A program made the translations under genes and the position numbers. The notes beneath the pieces were generated by a model. It was given only the letters and a program-made list of their open reading frames with translations, did no database searches and was not told the origin of the DNA. From Gammaproteobacteria bacterium 13_2_20CM_66_19 (GTDB lineage: Bacteria; Pseudomonadota; Gammaproteobacteria; Steroidobacterales; Steroidobacteraceae), in the NCBI GenBank assembly GCA_001914695.1, contig MNCZ01000036.1, forward strand, positions 1-33,340: DNA of 33,340 nt. Reading direction: 5' to 3'. Of this stretch, positions 16,813 to 26,780 are shown piece after piece. The stretch's first letter is position 1. The number at the start of each line of letters is the position of its first letter.

Positions 16813-16841
16813 CCTGCCCGCGGCTTGCGCGCGCGGGCAGG
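16813..16841. other. perfect stem-loop between the two hcp genes
   Basis: CCTGCCCGCG at 16813-16822 pairs perfectly with CGCGGGCAGG at 16832-16841, leaving a 9-base loop. A 10-base palindrome GAGCGCGCTC follows at 16843-16852. The stem lies just after the stop of the upstream hcp on the minus strand. No T tract follows it, so it is more likely to protect the 3' end of hcp mRNA or attenuate transcription than to terminate fully. That function is inference. Confidence 0.6.
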
Positions 16842-16859
16842 TGAGCGCGCTCGTTAACC

Positions 16860-17357
16860 CTACAACTTTGTCGATTCTCCGTAGTGGTAGCCGAGCGGCG
16901 CAGCGCCCGCGCCGGCCCCGGTGGCGGCCTGTTGGTTGTAGGTCATCATCAGAGTCGTGAAGTTGAGAGTAACGGTCTCTGTCGGAACGACGCCGTTCCC
17001 ACCGACGCCGCCGAGCTGGTAGCCCGACACGAATACCACGCCCCCGAGATCAAACTGCAGGTAGTCCAGGGGGTCACCGCCAGACTTGCGAACGTACAGG
17101 CTCGCCGAGGTGTAGTGCACACCCGCCGCGCAGCCTTGGGCCAGCACGTTGGAGGCTTTGTCGACGTACTTCGTTATGGTCAGGTCCTGCTTGACGACCG
17201 CACCCGCGCCGGCGCCACCGCCGGTCCCGGCAGTCCCGAGGTTCGCCTGGCCCCAGTTGAAGGACAGGCACTCGATCATGCCGTTGTGAACCTTATCCAG
17301 CGACTCGCCCTGAATGTCAGGGCCCTTGATGGTCAGAAAAATATCTGCAGCAGCCAC
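16860..17357 (-). CDS. hcp: Hcp tube protein, copy 2 (TssD)
   Basis: A 165-residue Hcp-family protein. Features are DIFLTIKGPDIQGESLD at the start, MIECLSFNWGQ (about 27-37), a Gly/Ala-rich insertion GTGGGAGAGA, DLTITKYVDKASNVL, SASLYVRKSGG, and VTLNFTTLMMTYNQQ near the end. The C terminus is again Gly/Ala-rich. The start is taken as GTG 17357 because GAGGAG is well placed upstream; the in-frame ATG at 17399 would put that site inside the coding region and add 14 residues absent from the usual Hcp start. It is separated from tssC by 169 bp, so it may also have its own promoter. Confidence 0.92.
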   Translation of the reverse strand: MAAADIFLTIKGPDIQGESLDKVHNGMIECLSFNWGQANLGTAGTGGGAGAGAVVKQDLTITKYVDKASNVLAQGCAAGVHYTSASLYVRKSGGDPLDYLQFDLGGVVFVSGYQLGGVGGNGVVPTETVTLNFTTLMMTYNQQAATGAGAGAAPLGYHYGESTKL

Positions 17358-17363
17358 GATAGT

Positions 17364-17369
17364 CTCCTC
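17364..17369 (-). promoter_or_regulatory. ribosome binding site fixing a GTG start for hcp copy 2
   Basis: GAGGAG on the minus strand, 6 bases upstream of GTG 17357. It decides the start against the longer ATG frame. Confidence 0.7.
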
Positions 17370-17526
17370 GTTTTTGGGTTGAGGCACCTGTCGGGCCACC
17401 GAGCGGCCCGCGGACGATGCCGAGTCTCATGTCTTACGGTTAGTGACGCGACAAACCGTTGTGTTTCGGCTCAAACGCCGGATTCTCTTTTTTATCGATC
17501 GCGTTCCCCCCCTCCCACCGCGCCAA

Positions 17527-19014
17527 TTACTCTTTGGGAAGCTTGGAAACCAAGCGCAGCGACACCGTCAGGCCTTCCAGCTGGTAATGTGGCCGCAGGA
17601 AGAAGTTCGAGGTGTAGTAGCCCGGGTTGCCCTCCACCTCCGCCACCGTCACCATCGCCGCCGATAGCGGCCGCTTCGCCTTGGTCGTCTCGGACGAATT
17701 CACTGGATCGCCGTCGACATAGTTCATGATCCAGGCGTTCAGCCAGCGCTGCATCTCGTCACGCTCTTTGAACGAGCCAATCTTGTCGCGGACGATGCAC
17801 TTGAGGTAGTGCGCAAAGCGGCACGCCGCGAACAGGTACGGCAGGCGGGCGCTCAGGTTGGCGTTGGCAGTGGCATCCGGGTTGTCAAACTCGGCCGGCT
17901 TTTGCAGCGACTGCGCGCCGATGAACGCTGCAAAGTCCGAATTCTTCTTGTGGATCAGCGGCATGAAGCCGTTCTTCGCCAGCTCGGCCTCGCGGCGGTC
18001 GCTGATCGCGATCTCGGTCGGGCACTTCATGTCGACGCCACCATCGTCGGTCGGGAAGGTGTGCACCGGCAGCCCCTCGATCGAGCCCCCCGATTCGATG
18101 CCGCGAATGCGCGAGCACCAGCCGTAGAGCTTGAACGCGCGGGTGATGTTGGTCGCCATCGTGTAGGCCGAGTTGGCCCAGGTGAACTTGCTGTGGTCGG
18201 CGCCGGCCGTGTCTTCCTCGAAGTCAAACTCCGGCACCGGGCTGCTCTTGGCGCCGTAGGGCAGGCGCGACAGGAAGCGCGGCATTGCGAGGCCGATATA
18301 GCGCGAGTCATCCGACTCGCGCAGCGAGCGCCAGGCGGCGTATTCCGGCGTGGTGAAGATCTTGGTCAGGTCGCGCGGGTCGGCGAGCTCCTGCCAGGTG
18401 CCCATCTGCATCACTGTCGGGCCGGCGCCGGCGATGAACGGACTGTGCGCGGCTGCCGAGACCTTGCCCATCTCGCCCAGCAGCTCGACATCGGGCGGAG
18501 TGTGATCAAAGTAGTAGTCCCCGACCATGCAGCCGAACGGCTCGCCCCCGAACTGCCCGTATTCCTGCTCGTAGACCCGCTTGAAGATCGGGCTCTGATC
18601 CCAGGCGGTACCCTTGTAGCGCTTCAGCGTTTTGCCGAGCTCGGTCTTACTGATATTGAGCACACGAATCTTCAGCATTTCGTCGGTTTCGGTGTTGTTC
18701 ACGAGGTAATGCAGGCCGCGCCACGCACCTTCGAGCTTCTGGAAGTCCGGGTGATGCAGGATCACGTTGATCTGCTCGCTGAGCTTCCTGTCGAGTGCCG
18801 CGATCATCGCCGTGATCGACTGCACGACATCCGCGCTGATCAGCTGCGTCTGCGCCAGCGCCTGCTCGGCAAGCGTGCGGACGGCCTTTTCGACCGCCTC
18901 CTTCGCTTCGTCCGTCTTGGGGCGGAATTCCTTTTGCAGCAACGCGTCGAGGTCACCGCCTTCGGCAACTGCCGCCGACGGCTCAGCGACTTGTTTGGTA
19001 ATAGGCTCGGCCAT
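17527..19014 (-). CDS. tssC: T6SS sheath large subunit TssC (VipB/ImpC)
   Basis: A 495-residue TssC, normal length. Hallmarks are LEGAWRGLHYLVNNTETDE (about 95-113), FKRVYEQEYGQFGGEPFG (about 142-159), FIAGAGPTVMQM, FLSRLPYG (about 250), and the C-terminal PGYYTSNFFLRPHYQLEGL. TssB and TssC form the contractile sheath that ejects the Hcp tube. Start ATG 19014 has GGAG about 10 bases upstream and follows tssB by 30 bp. Confidence 0.97.
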   Translation of the reverse strand: MAEPITKQVAEPSAAVAEGGDLDALLQKEFRPKTDEAKEAVEKAVRTLAEQALAQTQLISADVVQSITAMIAALDRKLSEQINVILHHPDFQKLEGAWRGLHYLVNNTETDEMLKIRVLNISKTELGKTLKRYKGTAWDQSPIFKRVYEQEYGQFGGEPFGCMVGDYYFDHTPPDVELLGEMGKVSAAAHSPFIAGAGPTVMQMGTWQELADPRDLTKIFTTPEYAAWRSLRESDDSRYIGLAMPRFLSRLPYGAKSSPVPEFDFEEDTAGADHSKFTWANSAYTMATNITRAFKLYGWCSRIRGIESGGSIEGLPVHTFPTDDGGVDMKCPTEIAISDRREAELAKNGFMPLIHKKNSDFAAFIGAQSLQKPAEFDNPDATANANLSARLPYLFAACRFAHYLKCIVRDKIGSFKERDEMQRWLNAWIMNYVDGDPVNSSETTKAKRPLSAAMVTVAEVEGNPGYYTSNFFLRPHYQLEGLTVSLRLVSKLPKE

Positions 19015-19044
19015 GGCTTAGTACTCCGCTGGGTGGCGCATGAT

Positions 19045-19557
19045 TTATGAAGTGGCTTCGCCTTCGGGTTTTTTGCTCGCCGATAGCGTCTGCATCAGGG
19101 CTGGGTCCTTGAGGAGCTTGCCGACCAGATCCTCCGCGCCGCTCTTGCCGTCCATGTAGGTGATCAGGTTCGACAGTTGCTGACGCGCCTCCAGCAGCCT
19201 GTTGAGCGCGTCAACCTTGCGGGCGACTGCGCTCGGCGAGAAGTCATCGAGGCTCTCGAAAGTGAGCTCAACGCTCACGTTGCCTTCGCCCGTCAGAGTG
19301 TTGGGTACTTGAAACGCCACGCGTGGCTTCATCGCCTTCAGACGACTGTCGAAATTGTCGACGTCGATCTCGAGAAACTTGCGGTCCGCGACCGGTGGCA
19401 AAGGCTCAGCCGGCTTGCCGGACAGATCCGACAGTACGCCCATGACGAAGGGCAGCTGGACCTTCTTCTGTGACCCGTAGGTCTCCAGGTCGTATTCGAT
19501 CTGCACGCGCGGCGCGCGGTTTCGCGCGATAAATTTCTGACTGCTTTCTTTGCCCAC
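19045..19557 (-). CDS. tssB: T6SS sheath small subunit TssB (VipA/ImpB)
   Basis: A 170-residue TssB. Hallmarks are QKFIARNRAPRVQIEYDLE at the N terminus, the KVQLPFVMGVLSDLSG motif (about 33-48), FLEIDVDNFD (about 62-71), and LTFESLDDFSP followed by LNRLLEARQQLSNLITYMDG. The start is GTG 19557, preceded by GGGAGGTG at ideal spacing. TssB pairs with TssC and its N-terminal helix is the ClpV or TagJ contact in related systems. Confidence 0.96.
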   Translation of the reverse strand: MGKESSQKFIARNRAPRVQIEYDLETYGSQKKVQLPFVMGVLSDLSGKPAEPLPPVADRKFLEIDVDNFDSRLKAMKPRVAFQVPNTLTGEGNVSVELTFESLDDFSPSAVARKVDALNRLLEARQQLSNLITYMDGKSGAEDLVGKLLKDPALMQTLSASKKPEGEATS

Positions 19558-19616
19558 GTCACACCTCCCGGTCGTTGAGGCGCGAGCGGCGTATGCGGCC
19601 GCCCACGCGCAATCGG

Positions 19617-20678
19617 CTACTTCTTGTCACGGATCCCCCCGGCGGCCTTCGCTGCAGTGAGCGCATCCGGCACGATGTCCTGCAGCACATCGAGAAAATT
19701 CTTGGCGATCAGCCGCTTCGCACGCTCGATGAACAGCGGCACCGGGCTCGATGGTTCGGTGTTCTCGAAGAACGTCGTCACGGCGTCGAGGGCACGAATC
19801 GCGTCCTGGCGCGTGCGGATTACTCCGACCGTGCCGGGCGCGGCACCGCCCTCCGCTGCGCCCGTGCCGTCGGCCCCCGCGGGCGCCGCGTCGGGCCGTG
19901 CAGCAATCTGCGTGCGCACGACCTCGTGAATGCGTTTCAGCTGATGGCGCAGACTGACGAGTTTTTCTTTATCCGTGCGGCCGTCGAAGTTCGGGGTTGC
20001 CTCCACCCCGCCCGCGGCCGCCATCGTCGCGTCGATCTTGGCCAGCGAATCCAGCGCAACTTGGGCGGCAGCGAGCTGCGCACGCAGATCAGCGAGTGGT
20101 GCAGCTGCGAAAGCGGCATTGATCTCACCGTCCTTCGGAGGCGCCGCCTCCCCCTTGGTGATCGGGATGATGCCGCTCGCCAGTTCGATGTGGCGCAGGG
20201 AGATCGGGCCGGTCGGCCGCATGGTCACCAACGCTGCGCGCCGCAGCGCGTCGACGATCGCCAGGCGGTCGTTGAAGTTGTTGAGCGCGTTGGTGCGAAA
20301 GAAGATGTCCTCGTCCGCGCGCGGATAGACCGCATCAAACCAAGTCTCAAGCCAGGTCGCCGCCACCCGCAAGCTCTCACAGAACGGCACAACCCCGCCG
20401 GTCCAAAGGTGCGCTGCCGCAAAATACGCGAGCACACGCAAGTCCTTTGTTGTTTGCAACGCAGCGAGCGACTTGTCCAGCATCTCGTCCCAGGCAGGTG
20501 GCGTGGGCGGCTCGTCTTCTTTCTGGCCGGGACGCCGGGTGCCAATCGTCGATTGCTGCCCAAAGAGTTTGTAGGCATCAAAGGCTGCGAGCGTCGGCGT
20601 GTCCTCAAGGCTCAGCCCGCAGGGAGCCGACTCCGACAGCGGTCGCAAGAGACCTTCAAACACCGATGTCCCCGTCAT
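19617..20678 (-). CDS. tssA: T6SS protein TssA (ImpA N-terminal family)
   Basis: A 353-residue TssA with the ImpA N-terminal domain (about residues 8-130): LLRPLSESAPCGLSLED, WDEMLDKSLAALQTTKDLRV, GGVVPFCESLRVAATWLETW. The C-terminal part includes IRTRQDAIRALDAVTTFFEN and PSSPVPLFIERAKRLIAKNF, the SSP-P-L-ERA motif of TssA. TssA primes tube and sheath polymerisation at the baseplate. A Pro/Ala/Gly-rich linker lies at about 265-290. GAGGGG lies upstream of ATG 20678. This is the first gene of the minus-strand operon, so the promoter should lie in the intergenic region that follows. Confidence 0.93.
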   Translation of the reverse strand: MTGTSVFEGLLRPLSESAPCGLSLEDTPTLAAFDAYKLFGQQSTIGTRRPGQKEDEPPTPPAWDEMLDKSLAALQTTKDLRVLAYFAAAHLWTGGVVPFCESLRVAATWLETWFDAVYPRADEDIFFRTNALNNFNDRLAIVDALRRAALVTMRPTGPISLRHIELASGIIPITKGEAAPPKDGEINAAFAAAPLADLRAQLAAAQVALDSLAKIDATMAAAGGVEATPNFDGRTDKEKLVSLRHQLKRIHEVVRTQIAARPDAAPAGADGTGAAEGGAAPGTVGVIRTRQDAIRALDAVTTFFENTEPSSPVPLFIERAKRLIAKNFLDVLQDIVPDALTAAKAAGGIRDKK

Positions 20679-21064
20679 CTTCTAGACCCCTCGCCGGCTT
20701 GTTTAAGGATCTAATGCCGACGCTTCGGGCTTTGTGTTCTTTGGATCACGCCACCGGCTGCTCTGAGAGACGCTTATGCGTCACGGCAGCTTCTGGATCC
20801 AACCCCGCCACATGGCACACTAAATCAAATATCGCCCGGAGACCAGTTGAAGCGGGGGGTGTTTGACCCGCTTGCGGCTGCTGTCCACGTGGTACGCAAT
20901 GATGGGCGGTGGACGGAGAATGCGGCAGCGCAACAGGGCTACGTGTTTCCCCGCATGCGGCGACGTCGCGAGGTGAGGTCATGGCACCAAAGCCCCCCGC
21001 TTGCCTTGTGGCCCAGTGGCATACTTCGCTCGCAGGTCACAATGGGGGTCGCTAGGGCGGGCGG
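20679..21064. other. divergent intergenic region between tssA and the ECF sigma gene
   Basis: 386 bp separate the divergently transcribed T6SS operon and the sigma-factor/kinase operon, so both promoters should lie here. I see no gene. An AT-richer patch around 20818-20832 is the most promoter-like part, but no clear -35/-10 pair or sigma-54 site could be read with confidence. Confidence 0.5.
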
Positions 21065-21696
21065 GTGCGCGACAACATGAGAGAAGCACCTGAAGGGCGG
21101 GTCACTGAACTCCTGGTGAACTGGGCCTCCGGCGACCAGGACGCTCTCAACGAGCTGATCCCGCTAGTTTACGGTCAGCTGCGGCGCCTGGCGGAGCGCC
21201 AGCTACGCAGCGAGCGCTCCAACCACACCCTGCAGCCCACCGCGCTGGTGAACGAAGCCTACATGCGCCTGATCAATCAGCGGGCCGTGACCTGGCAGAG
21301 CCGCGCGCAGTTCGTCGGGCTCGCCTCGCAGCTGATGCGCCGCATCCTGATTGATCACGCGCGCGCCCGACTGCGCGCCAAGCGCGGCGCGGGGGCCACC
21401 CCGGTGAGCCTCAATCAGACCAGCGTGGTTCTGACGTCGAATGAGGACGGCCCGCAAGCGGAAGCGCTCGCCTTCGCTGCCGATCCCACCGTTGATCTGA
21501 CTGCGATCGATGCGGCGCTGGTGCGGCTGGAAAGGCTCGATCCCAAGCAGAGCCGCATCGTCGAGCTGCGCTTCTTCGGCGGGCTGTCGATCGAGGAGAC
21601 CGCCGAAGTGGTCGGCGTGTCAGCGGCGACGGTGAAGCGCGAGTGGGCGCTGGCCCGCGCGTGGCTGCGGCGCGAGCTCATGTCGATGACCCCGTC

Positions 21697-21700
<4 letters not shown>
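21065..21700 (+). CDS. ECF-type RNA polymerase sigma factor (TIGR02999-like)
   Basis: A 211-residue sigma-70 family ECF factor. The region 2-like part runs from about residue 12 to 105 with NELIPLVYGQLRRLAERQL, the family-typical HTLQPTALVNEAYMRL, and FVGLASQLMRRILIDHARAR. The region 4-like part (about 155-205) has LDPKQSRIVELRFFGGLSIEETAEVVGVS followed by TVKREWALARAWLRRE, a helix-turn-helix. This matches the ECF group that travels with PknB-like kinases. Start GTG 21065 has AGGG 7 bases upstream; ATG 21077 is the alternative. The last bases overlap the kinase start (ATGA). It may direct the divergent T6SS operon, an inference from position. No anti-sigma gene follows. Confidence 0.93.
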
Positions 21701-23217
<1,517 letters not shown>

Positions 23218-23223
<6 letters not shown>

Positions 23224-25140
23224 GGGACGCTGACGCAGTGCGCGGTAGAACTGACTGCGCTCCTCGGGGTCATCCAGGTGCGCTGCCAGGAGCTCGAAGT
23301 ATCCGCGCTCATCGCGCGCGTCCTGTGCCGCCCGCCTACTGAGAACAATCGCAATCGGACCGACGAAGCGCGCCAGTACCCGGCGCCCGTGCGCGATCGA
23401 GGCATCGGTGAGCGGCACAGGTCGCTTGACGTTCAGCGAGGCGGAGCGGGGCGGAGCCGGATCCGGTGTGGCGGCGGGGGGCGGCGTGTACGCCTGGACC
23501 TGGACGGCCACGGGCTCAGCCGGGATCGGACCCGGCGGAGCCGATAAGGGGGGAGGCGACTGCGGGCGAATCGGCGGCGCCCGTGCGCACCCGGCCGCGA
23601 CTTCCTCTGGCTGAACCGGCGGGGGCTGAACCGGCAGGTTCTCGCGCGCGGAGGGCGGTGCCATCACCGGCGACTCGATGGATGCCACCACAGGAGCGGG
23701 TCCCACGCTCGGGAGGATCGGCTCAACGGGCTCCGGAGGCGCGGTCTCGGCGGCCGTATGCCGGAAGTATTGGGTGCGGTCGGGGAGCGTGCTGACGGAC
23801 GCCGCCGCATCTACCGCGGTGGCGGCGATCTGCAGCGCTTCAACCGGCTTACTGGCAAGCTCAGGCCGTGCTGGCGCGTCGGCTCGCGGCGCCGCGGCAG
23901 CCTTGAGCGAAACGCCGTCCTCCTTCCGTGCCGGGCCCAGCGATTCAGTCCGGTACGACAATCGGTCGCGCTCCGGCGGCGACTCGAAGGAGCCCGGCCG
24001 GCGGCTCCCGCCGACCGGCGATCCGTCGCCGAGGTCGGGTGTGGGAATCGCCTCGACGCGGGCCGCGGTGGGCTTCGGTTCCGGCGCCGACGCCTGCACG
24101 GCCGGCAGGCCCGGCTCGGCAGACACCCGCGCGCTGTTTGCGGCGCTCTGAGGCGGCGGGTGCTCGTTCGCGGCGCTGCTCGCCCAGGAACTGGGCCGCG
24201 CCTGGACAATCGTGGTGCGCGCTCCCGCCGGGGCGCTGGCCGGCGCAGGAGGTGGTGCTGACGCAGCGCTCGCCGCGGCAGGTACCGGGGACAGCGTTAG
24301 GCATGGCTGCTGCCGCGTGAGCGCGAAATACGCCGCGCACAGTTCGTCGCGGAATTGTCTGGCGCTCGGGAAGCGATCGGCGGGCGATTTTGCCAACGCA
24401 CGGGCGACCACTCGGTCGAATGTCACCGGTAATCCCGCCTTCACCTTCGAAGGCGGCGGCGGCACGAATTCCAGCACCTTGGTCATGGCCGCAAAAACCT
24501 TCTCCCCCCCGGCAAAGGGTGACGTGCCCGTCAACAGCTCGTAGAGAATCGTGCCCACCGCGTGGATGTCGCAGCGCCTGTCGACGGTGGGTCCGCTCAG
24601 GAACTGCTCGGGAGCCATGTACTGCGTCTCACCGACCAACATGCCGGTGTCCTCGCGGTTGCGCGCGGCGAGATCCGCCATGCCGAAATCGGTGATCTTG
24701 ATGTGTGTTCCCTCGCTGACCAGGATATTCGAGGGCTTGAGATCCCGATGAATCACGCCCCGGTTGTGCGCGAACTCCAGCGCCTCGAGGATCTGCGTCG
24801 CAGCGGTGACCACCAGGGACAGATCGCTGCGTGCGGCGCTGCGCACATAGGCCGTGATCTTCGGACCGTCGACCAGCTCCGTAGCAATGAGCGCGGTTCT
24901 GCCGTCGCGCCTGATCTCGTAGACGCGCGCGATGCCGGGGTGCACCAGTCGCACCGCCGCCTCGAACTCCCGTTGCAGCCGCGCGTCCATTTCGCGGCTG
25001 CTGACATCATCCAACAGACCGAGCTGCAGAACCTTGAGGGCTACCGGCCTGCCGGTCACCGTGTCCCGAGCCTTGTAGACTGCACCGAGGACACTGCTGC
25101 CGATCTTGTCGAGCAGCGAGTATCGGGCGAGTTGAGTCAT
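23218..25140 (-). CDS. Ser/Thr protein kinase with long Pro/Ala-rich C-terminal region
   Basis: A 640-residue protein. The kinase domain spans about residues 5-265: Lys36, HRDLKPSN (131-138), DFG (151-153) and YMAPEQF are intact, although the Gly loop reads IGSSVLGAVY rather than GxGxxG. Residues about 275-570 are low-complexity Pro/Ala/Ser/Glu. The end (about 575-635) is a compact helical module with RRVLARFVGPIAIVLSRRAA and DPEERSQFYRAL, a type of module I recall at the C termini of other bacterial kinases. Start ATG 25140 is chosen; GTG 25164 is possible. No membrane helix is seen. It ends inside the stop region of the plus-strand kinase. T6SS-linked PpkA-type control is plausible but not shown. 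Confidence 0.9.
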
Positions 25141-25500
25141 AGGTTTCGGCTCGCGTGAGCGCACTAGTTATTGGTCTGCCGAACGCAACCCGATGGCGGC
25201 AGCCGCTGCAGCTGTGGGCAGCAACAACATCAGGCCACGCGATGCTTCGCCTCACAAGCGTAAGCTTAATCCTATCAGTTAAGCCACCGTGCGCTTCGGA
25301 AATCGGGGCAGCATGGGGGGAATGCCTCGTTCCGGCCAAGCGGGCTCATGGCCGCATGTGCCCCTTCGGCGATACCGCCGGGGCCGTGCCCGGTAGCAAC
25401 GGAACACTGATCTAGAAGCGGCCTATACGCAGGGCGTGCGCTGTGTGCACGGGGCGAGACGACGCCTGAGCTCGCAGGGGCACAACCGTGCCTGGGGCAT
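25141..25500. other. intergenic region upstream of the second kinase
   Basis: No convincing gene. The region should hold the promoter of the minus-strand kinase. It includes the inverted repeat at 25264-25284 listed separately. Open frames here are short and have Arg/Cys-rich shadow composition. Confidence 0.4.
25264..25284. repeat. short inverted repeat, possible operator
   Basis: GCTTAA at 25264-25269 and TTAAGC at 25279-25284 are exact inverted copies 9 bases apart, in an AT-rich patch about 125-145 bp upstream of the kinase start. This could be an operator or a small hairpin; a chance occurrence is possible. Confidence 0.3.
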
Positions 25501-25782
25501 GTGCCGACAAGGCAAAGGATCGAGCGGCGGAAAGCCGTGGGGGTGCGCGTTGCGGGGTATGGATCGGACCAGGCTTTCTACTCCATGAATTTGGAGGCGC
25601 TGAGCACGAACCTGACGAACTCGACTCTTCTTACAGGATACGTCGATTCGGCATGTATGCCCCCTGCCCCTTCTGTAGCTTGCTCCTCGTCCATTCACAC
25701 GGACCTCGGCGATCTCTACCTTCAATACAGCTACGGCAAAGGCATATTTACGGTTGATGTTGGCGAGCAGAAGGAGGACTGA
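25501..25782 (+). CDS. unidentified short ORF, AT-richer than surroundings
   Basis: A 93-residue frame from GTG 25501, or 65 residues from ATG 25585. From about residue 19 the composition becomes protein-like, rich in Thr, Ser, Asn, Leu and aromatic residues, for example DQAFYSMNLEALSTNL and GDLYLQYSYGKGIFTVDV, unlike the Arg/Ala-rich shadow frames nearby. I do not recognise a family. The first 18 residues look like non-coding sequence read through, and no strong ribosome binding site is seen, so this may be the 3' remnant of a longer gene. The stop at 25780-25782 directly follows AGGAGG (25772-25777), which could serve the next small frame. Confidence 0.35.
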   Translation: MPTRQRIERRKAVGVRVAGYGSDQAFYSMNLEALSTNLTNSTLLTGYVDSACMPPAPSVACSSSIHTDLGDLYLQYSYGKGIFTVDVGEQKED

Positions 25783-25786
25783 TTCA

Positions 25787-25927
25787 ATTCATACCGGTCG
25801 CGTGGATTCCCAACAATGGGAAAATCTCATCTTGAAGTTGAATCGCCCCCGCGACGGACTGGCGAAATTTACTGAACTTCTTGCGCTGGTGTCGCGGCGA
25901 GCGCTGCGACGTCCATCGACAGCTTAA
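25787..25927 (+). CDS. unidentified short ORF downstream of 25501-25782
   Basis: A 46-codon frame that begins just after the previous stop, in another frame, and ends TAA at 25925-25927, overlapping the stop of the minus-strand STY0301 gene. It contains RVDSQQWENLILKL and DGLAKFTELLALVSRRAL, which read like amphipathic helices of a real protein. There is no ATG. An ATT at 25787 lies 9 bases after AGGAGG and GTG 25802 is the next choice. It may be a remnant frame-shifted from the same former gene. I assign no function. Confidence 0.22.
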   Translation: MHTGRVDSQQWENLILKLNRPRDGLAKFTELLALVSRRALRRPSTA

Positions 25928-26367
25928 TCGCAATCGATCATCTTCACCGTACGGAATTGCGTACTCGAGTCATAGCTGACACGGCAGCGGACTACTGCAG
26001 GCTCGATCTTCTTGGAGAGCGCGATCGAAGTATCACGGTACAGACACAACAGCCACACGGCCGTGATCCGCGCCGACTTGAAGTCGTAAATCTCCTGCTT
26101 GGCATCCTTGGACTGGACCGTCTTTGACGGCGTCAGGAAGACCCGGTTGGGCGGCGGGCCATCCGAGAAGGCCACGCCGTAAAAATTGTAGGCGGGTCCC
26201 TCCTTGCGGTCATAGGCCGCCCACGGCGCCACGGTCGCAGTCGCGACCGACTGCTGCACGGGAATCGAAGCCGGGCATTCGAGCGTATGCGCGTGGCCCA
26301 CGACGATGAAGACGCCGAGCACGCCCAAGGTCGCCACACGCAGCGCCAGGGTGCGCTGCGCGCTCAC
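25924..26367 (-). CDS. STY0301-family secreted protein, probable immunity to the amidase-like effector
   Basis: A 147-residue protein starting at GTG 26367, which overlaps the effector TGA (GTGA). Residues about 5-27 form a signal peptide (LALRVATLGVLGVFIVVGHA), so it is exported. The mature part has LECPASIPV, YNFYGVAFSDGPP, VFLTPSKT, the AVWLLCLYRDTSIAL strand and VVRCRVSYD, which fit the STY0301 family. Four cysteines in the mature part (CPAS, LLCLY, VRCR, IDCD) could form disulphides in the periplasm. A periplasmic protein encoded right behind a putative peptidoglycan amidase is the usual immunity layout. The pairing is inference from order and export. Confidence 0.78.
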   Translation of the reverse strand: MSAQRTLALRVATLGVLGVFIVVGHAHTLECPASIPVQQSVATATVAPWAAYDRKEGPAYNFYGVAFSDGPPPNRVFLTPSKTVQSKDAKQEIYDFKSARITAVWLLCLYRDTSIALSKKIEPAVVRCRVSYDSSTQFRTVKMIDCD

Positions 26368-26780
26368 AGTATGACCGAGTACGCGTTGGCGTCGTTCGAC
26401 GGATCGCCTCGGCCGCCGCGGTAGATGATGTTGCGCGTCTGAATCTTGTTGGGGTCCGGCCAAACGTGTTGCTCCAGCACCGTGATGCCAGTGTTGCTTG
26501 GCATGAAGCTGATGAAGAAACACGCGTGGTTACCGGAGGCGGCACTGCGATATTTGCCAGTGTCATCAAAGGTTGCAATCGCCGTGCCGCGCGCAAGGCC
26601 GGGCGATTCGCCTACCAGATCGCCCTCCTTCCACACCGCGGTCGCGCCGCAGGAGCTGTAGTACTTGACGAGTCCCACGCACTGCACCCCGTAGCCCTGG
26701 TCGGACGCGGGCACGACTGCATCTTTCCCCGGCAGAGTTGTCAGCAGCGACAGATCTGAAATCACGTACGGTCCAGGCAT
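26364..26780 (-). CDS. BPSL0067-family Cys/His peptidoglycan-amidase-like T6SS effector
   Basis: A 138-residue protein with the BPSL0067 pattern. Cys34 sits in GVQCVGLVKYY at a helix start, CGATAVWKEGDLV follows, then GTAIATFDDTGKY, His85 in NHACFFISF, GITVLEQHVW, and a C-terminal NDANAYSVI. The Cys/His pair and layout are those of NlpC/P60-CHAP-like amidases, so it probably cuts peptide crosslinks in peptidoglycan. There is no signal peptide, consistent with delivery into the periplasm of a target cell by T6SS. GGGGGAG precedes ATG 26780. It is not inside the structural operon, so it would be an orphan effector locus. Confidence 0.82.
   Translation of the reverse strand: MPGPYVISDLSLLTTLPGKDAVVPASDQGYGVQCVGLVKYYSSCGATAVWKEGDLVGESPGLARGTAIATFDDTGKYRSAASGNHACFFISFMPSNTGITVLEQHVWPDPNKIQTRNIIYRGGRGDPSNDANAYSVIL

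Noticed and set aside
16813-16841. hairpin between hcp genes as a full rho-independent terminator
   Set aside because: No T tract follows on either strand, and further operon genes lie downstream. It is listed as a stem-loop only.
17809-19050. 413-residue plus-strand open frame
   Set aside because: It is antisense to tssC and lacks any domain signature.
20813-20830. TGGCAC resembling a sigma-54 -24 element in the divergent region
   Set aside because: The required GC doublet at -12 is absent at the right spacing.
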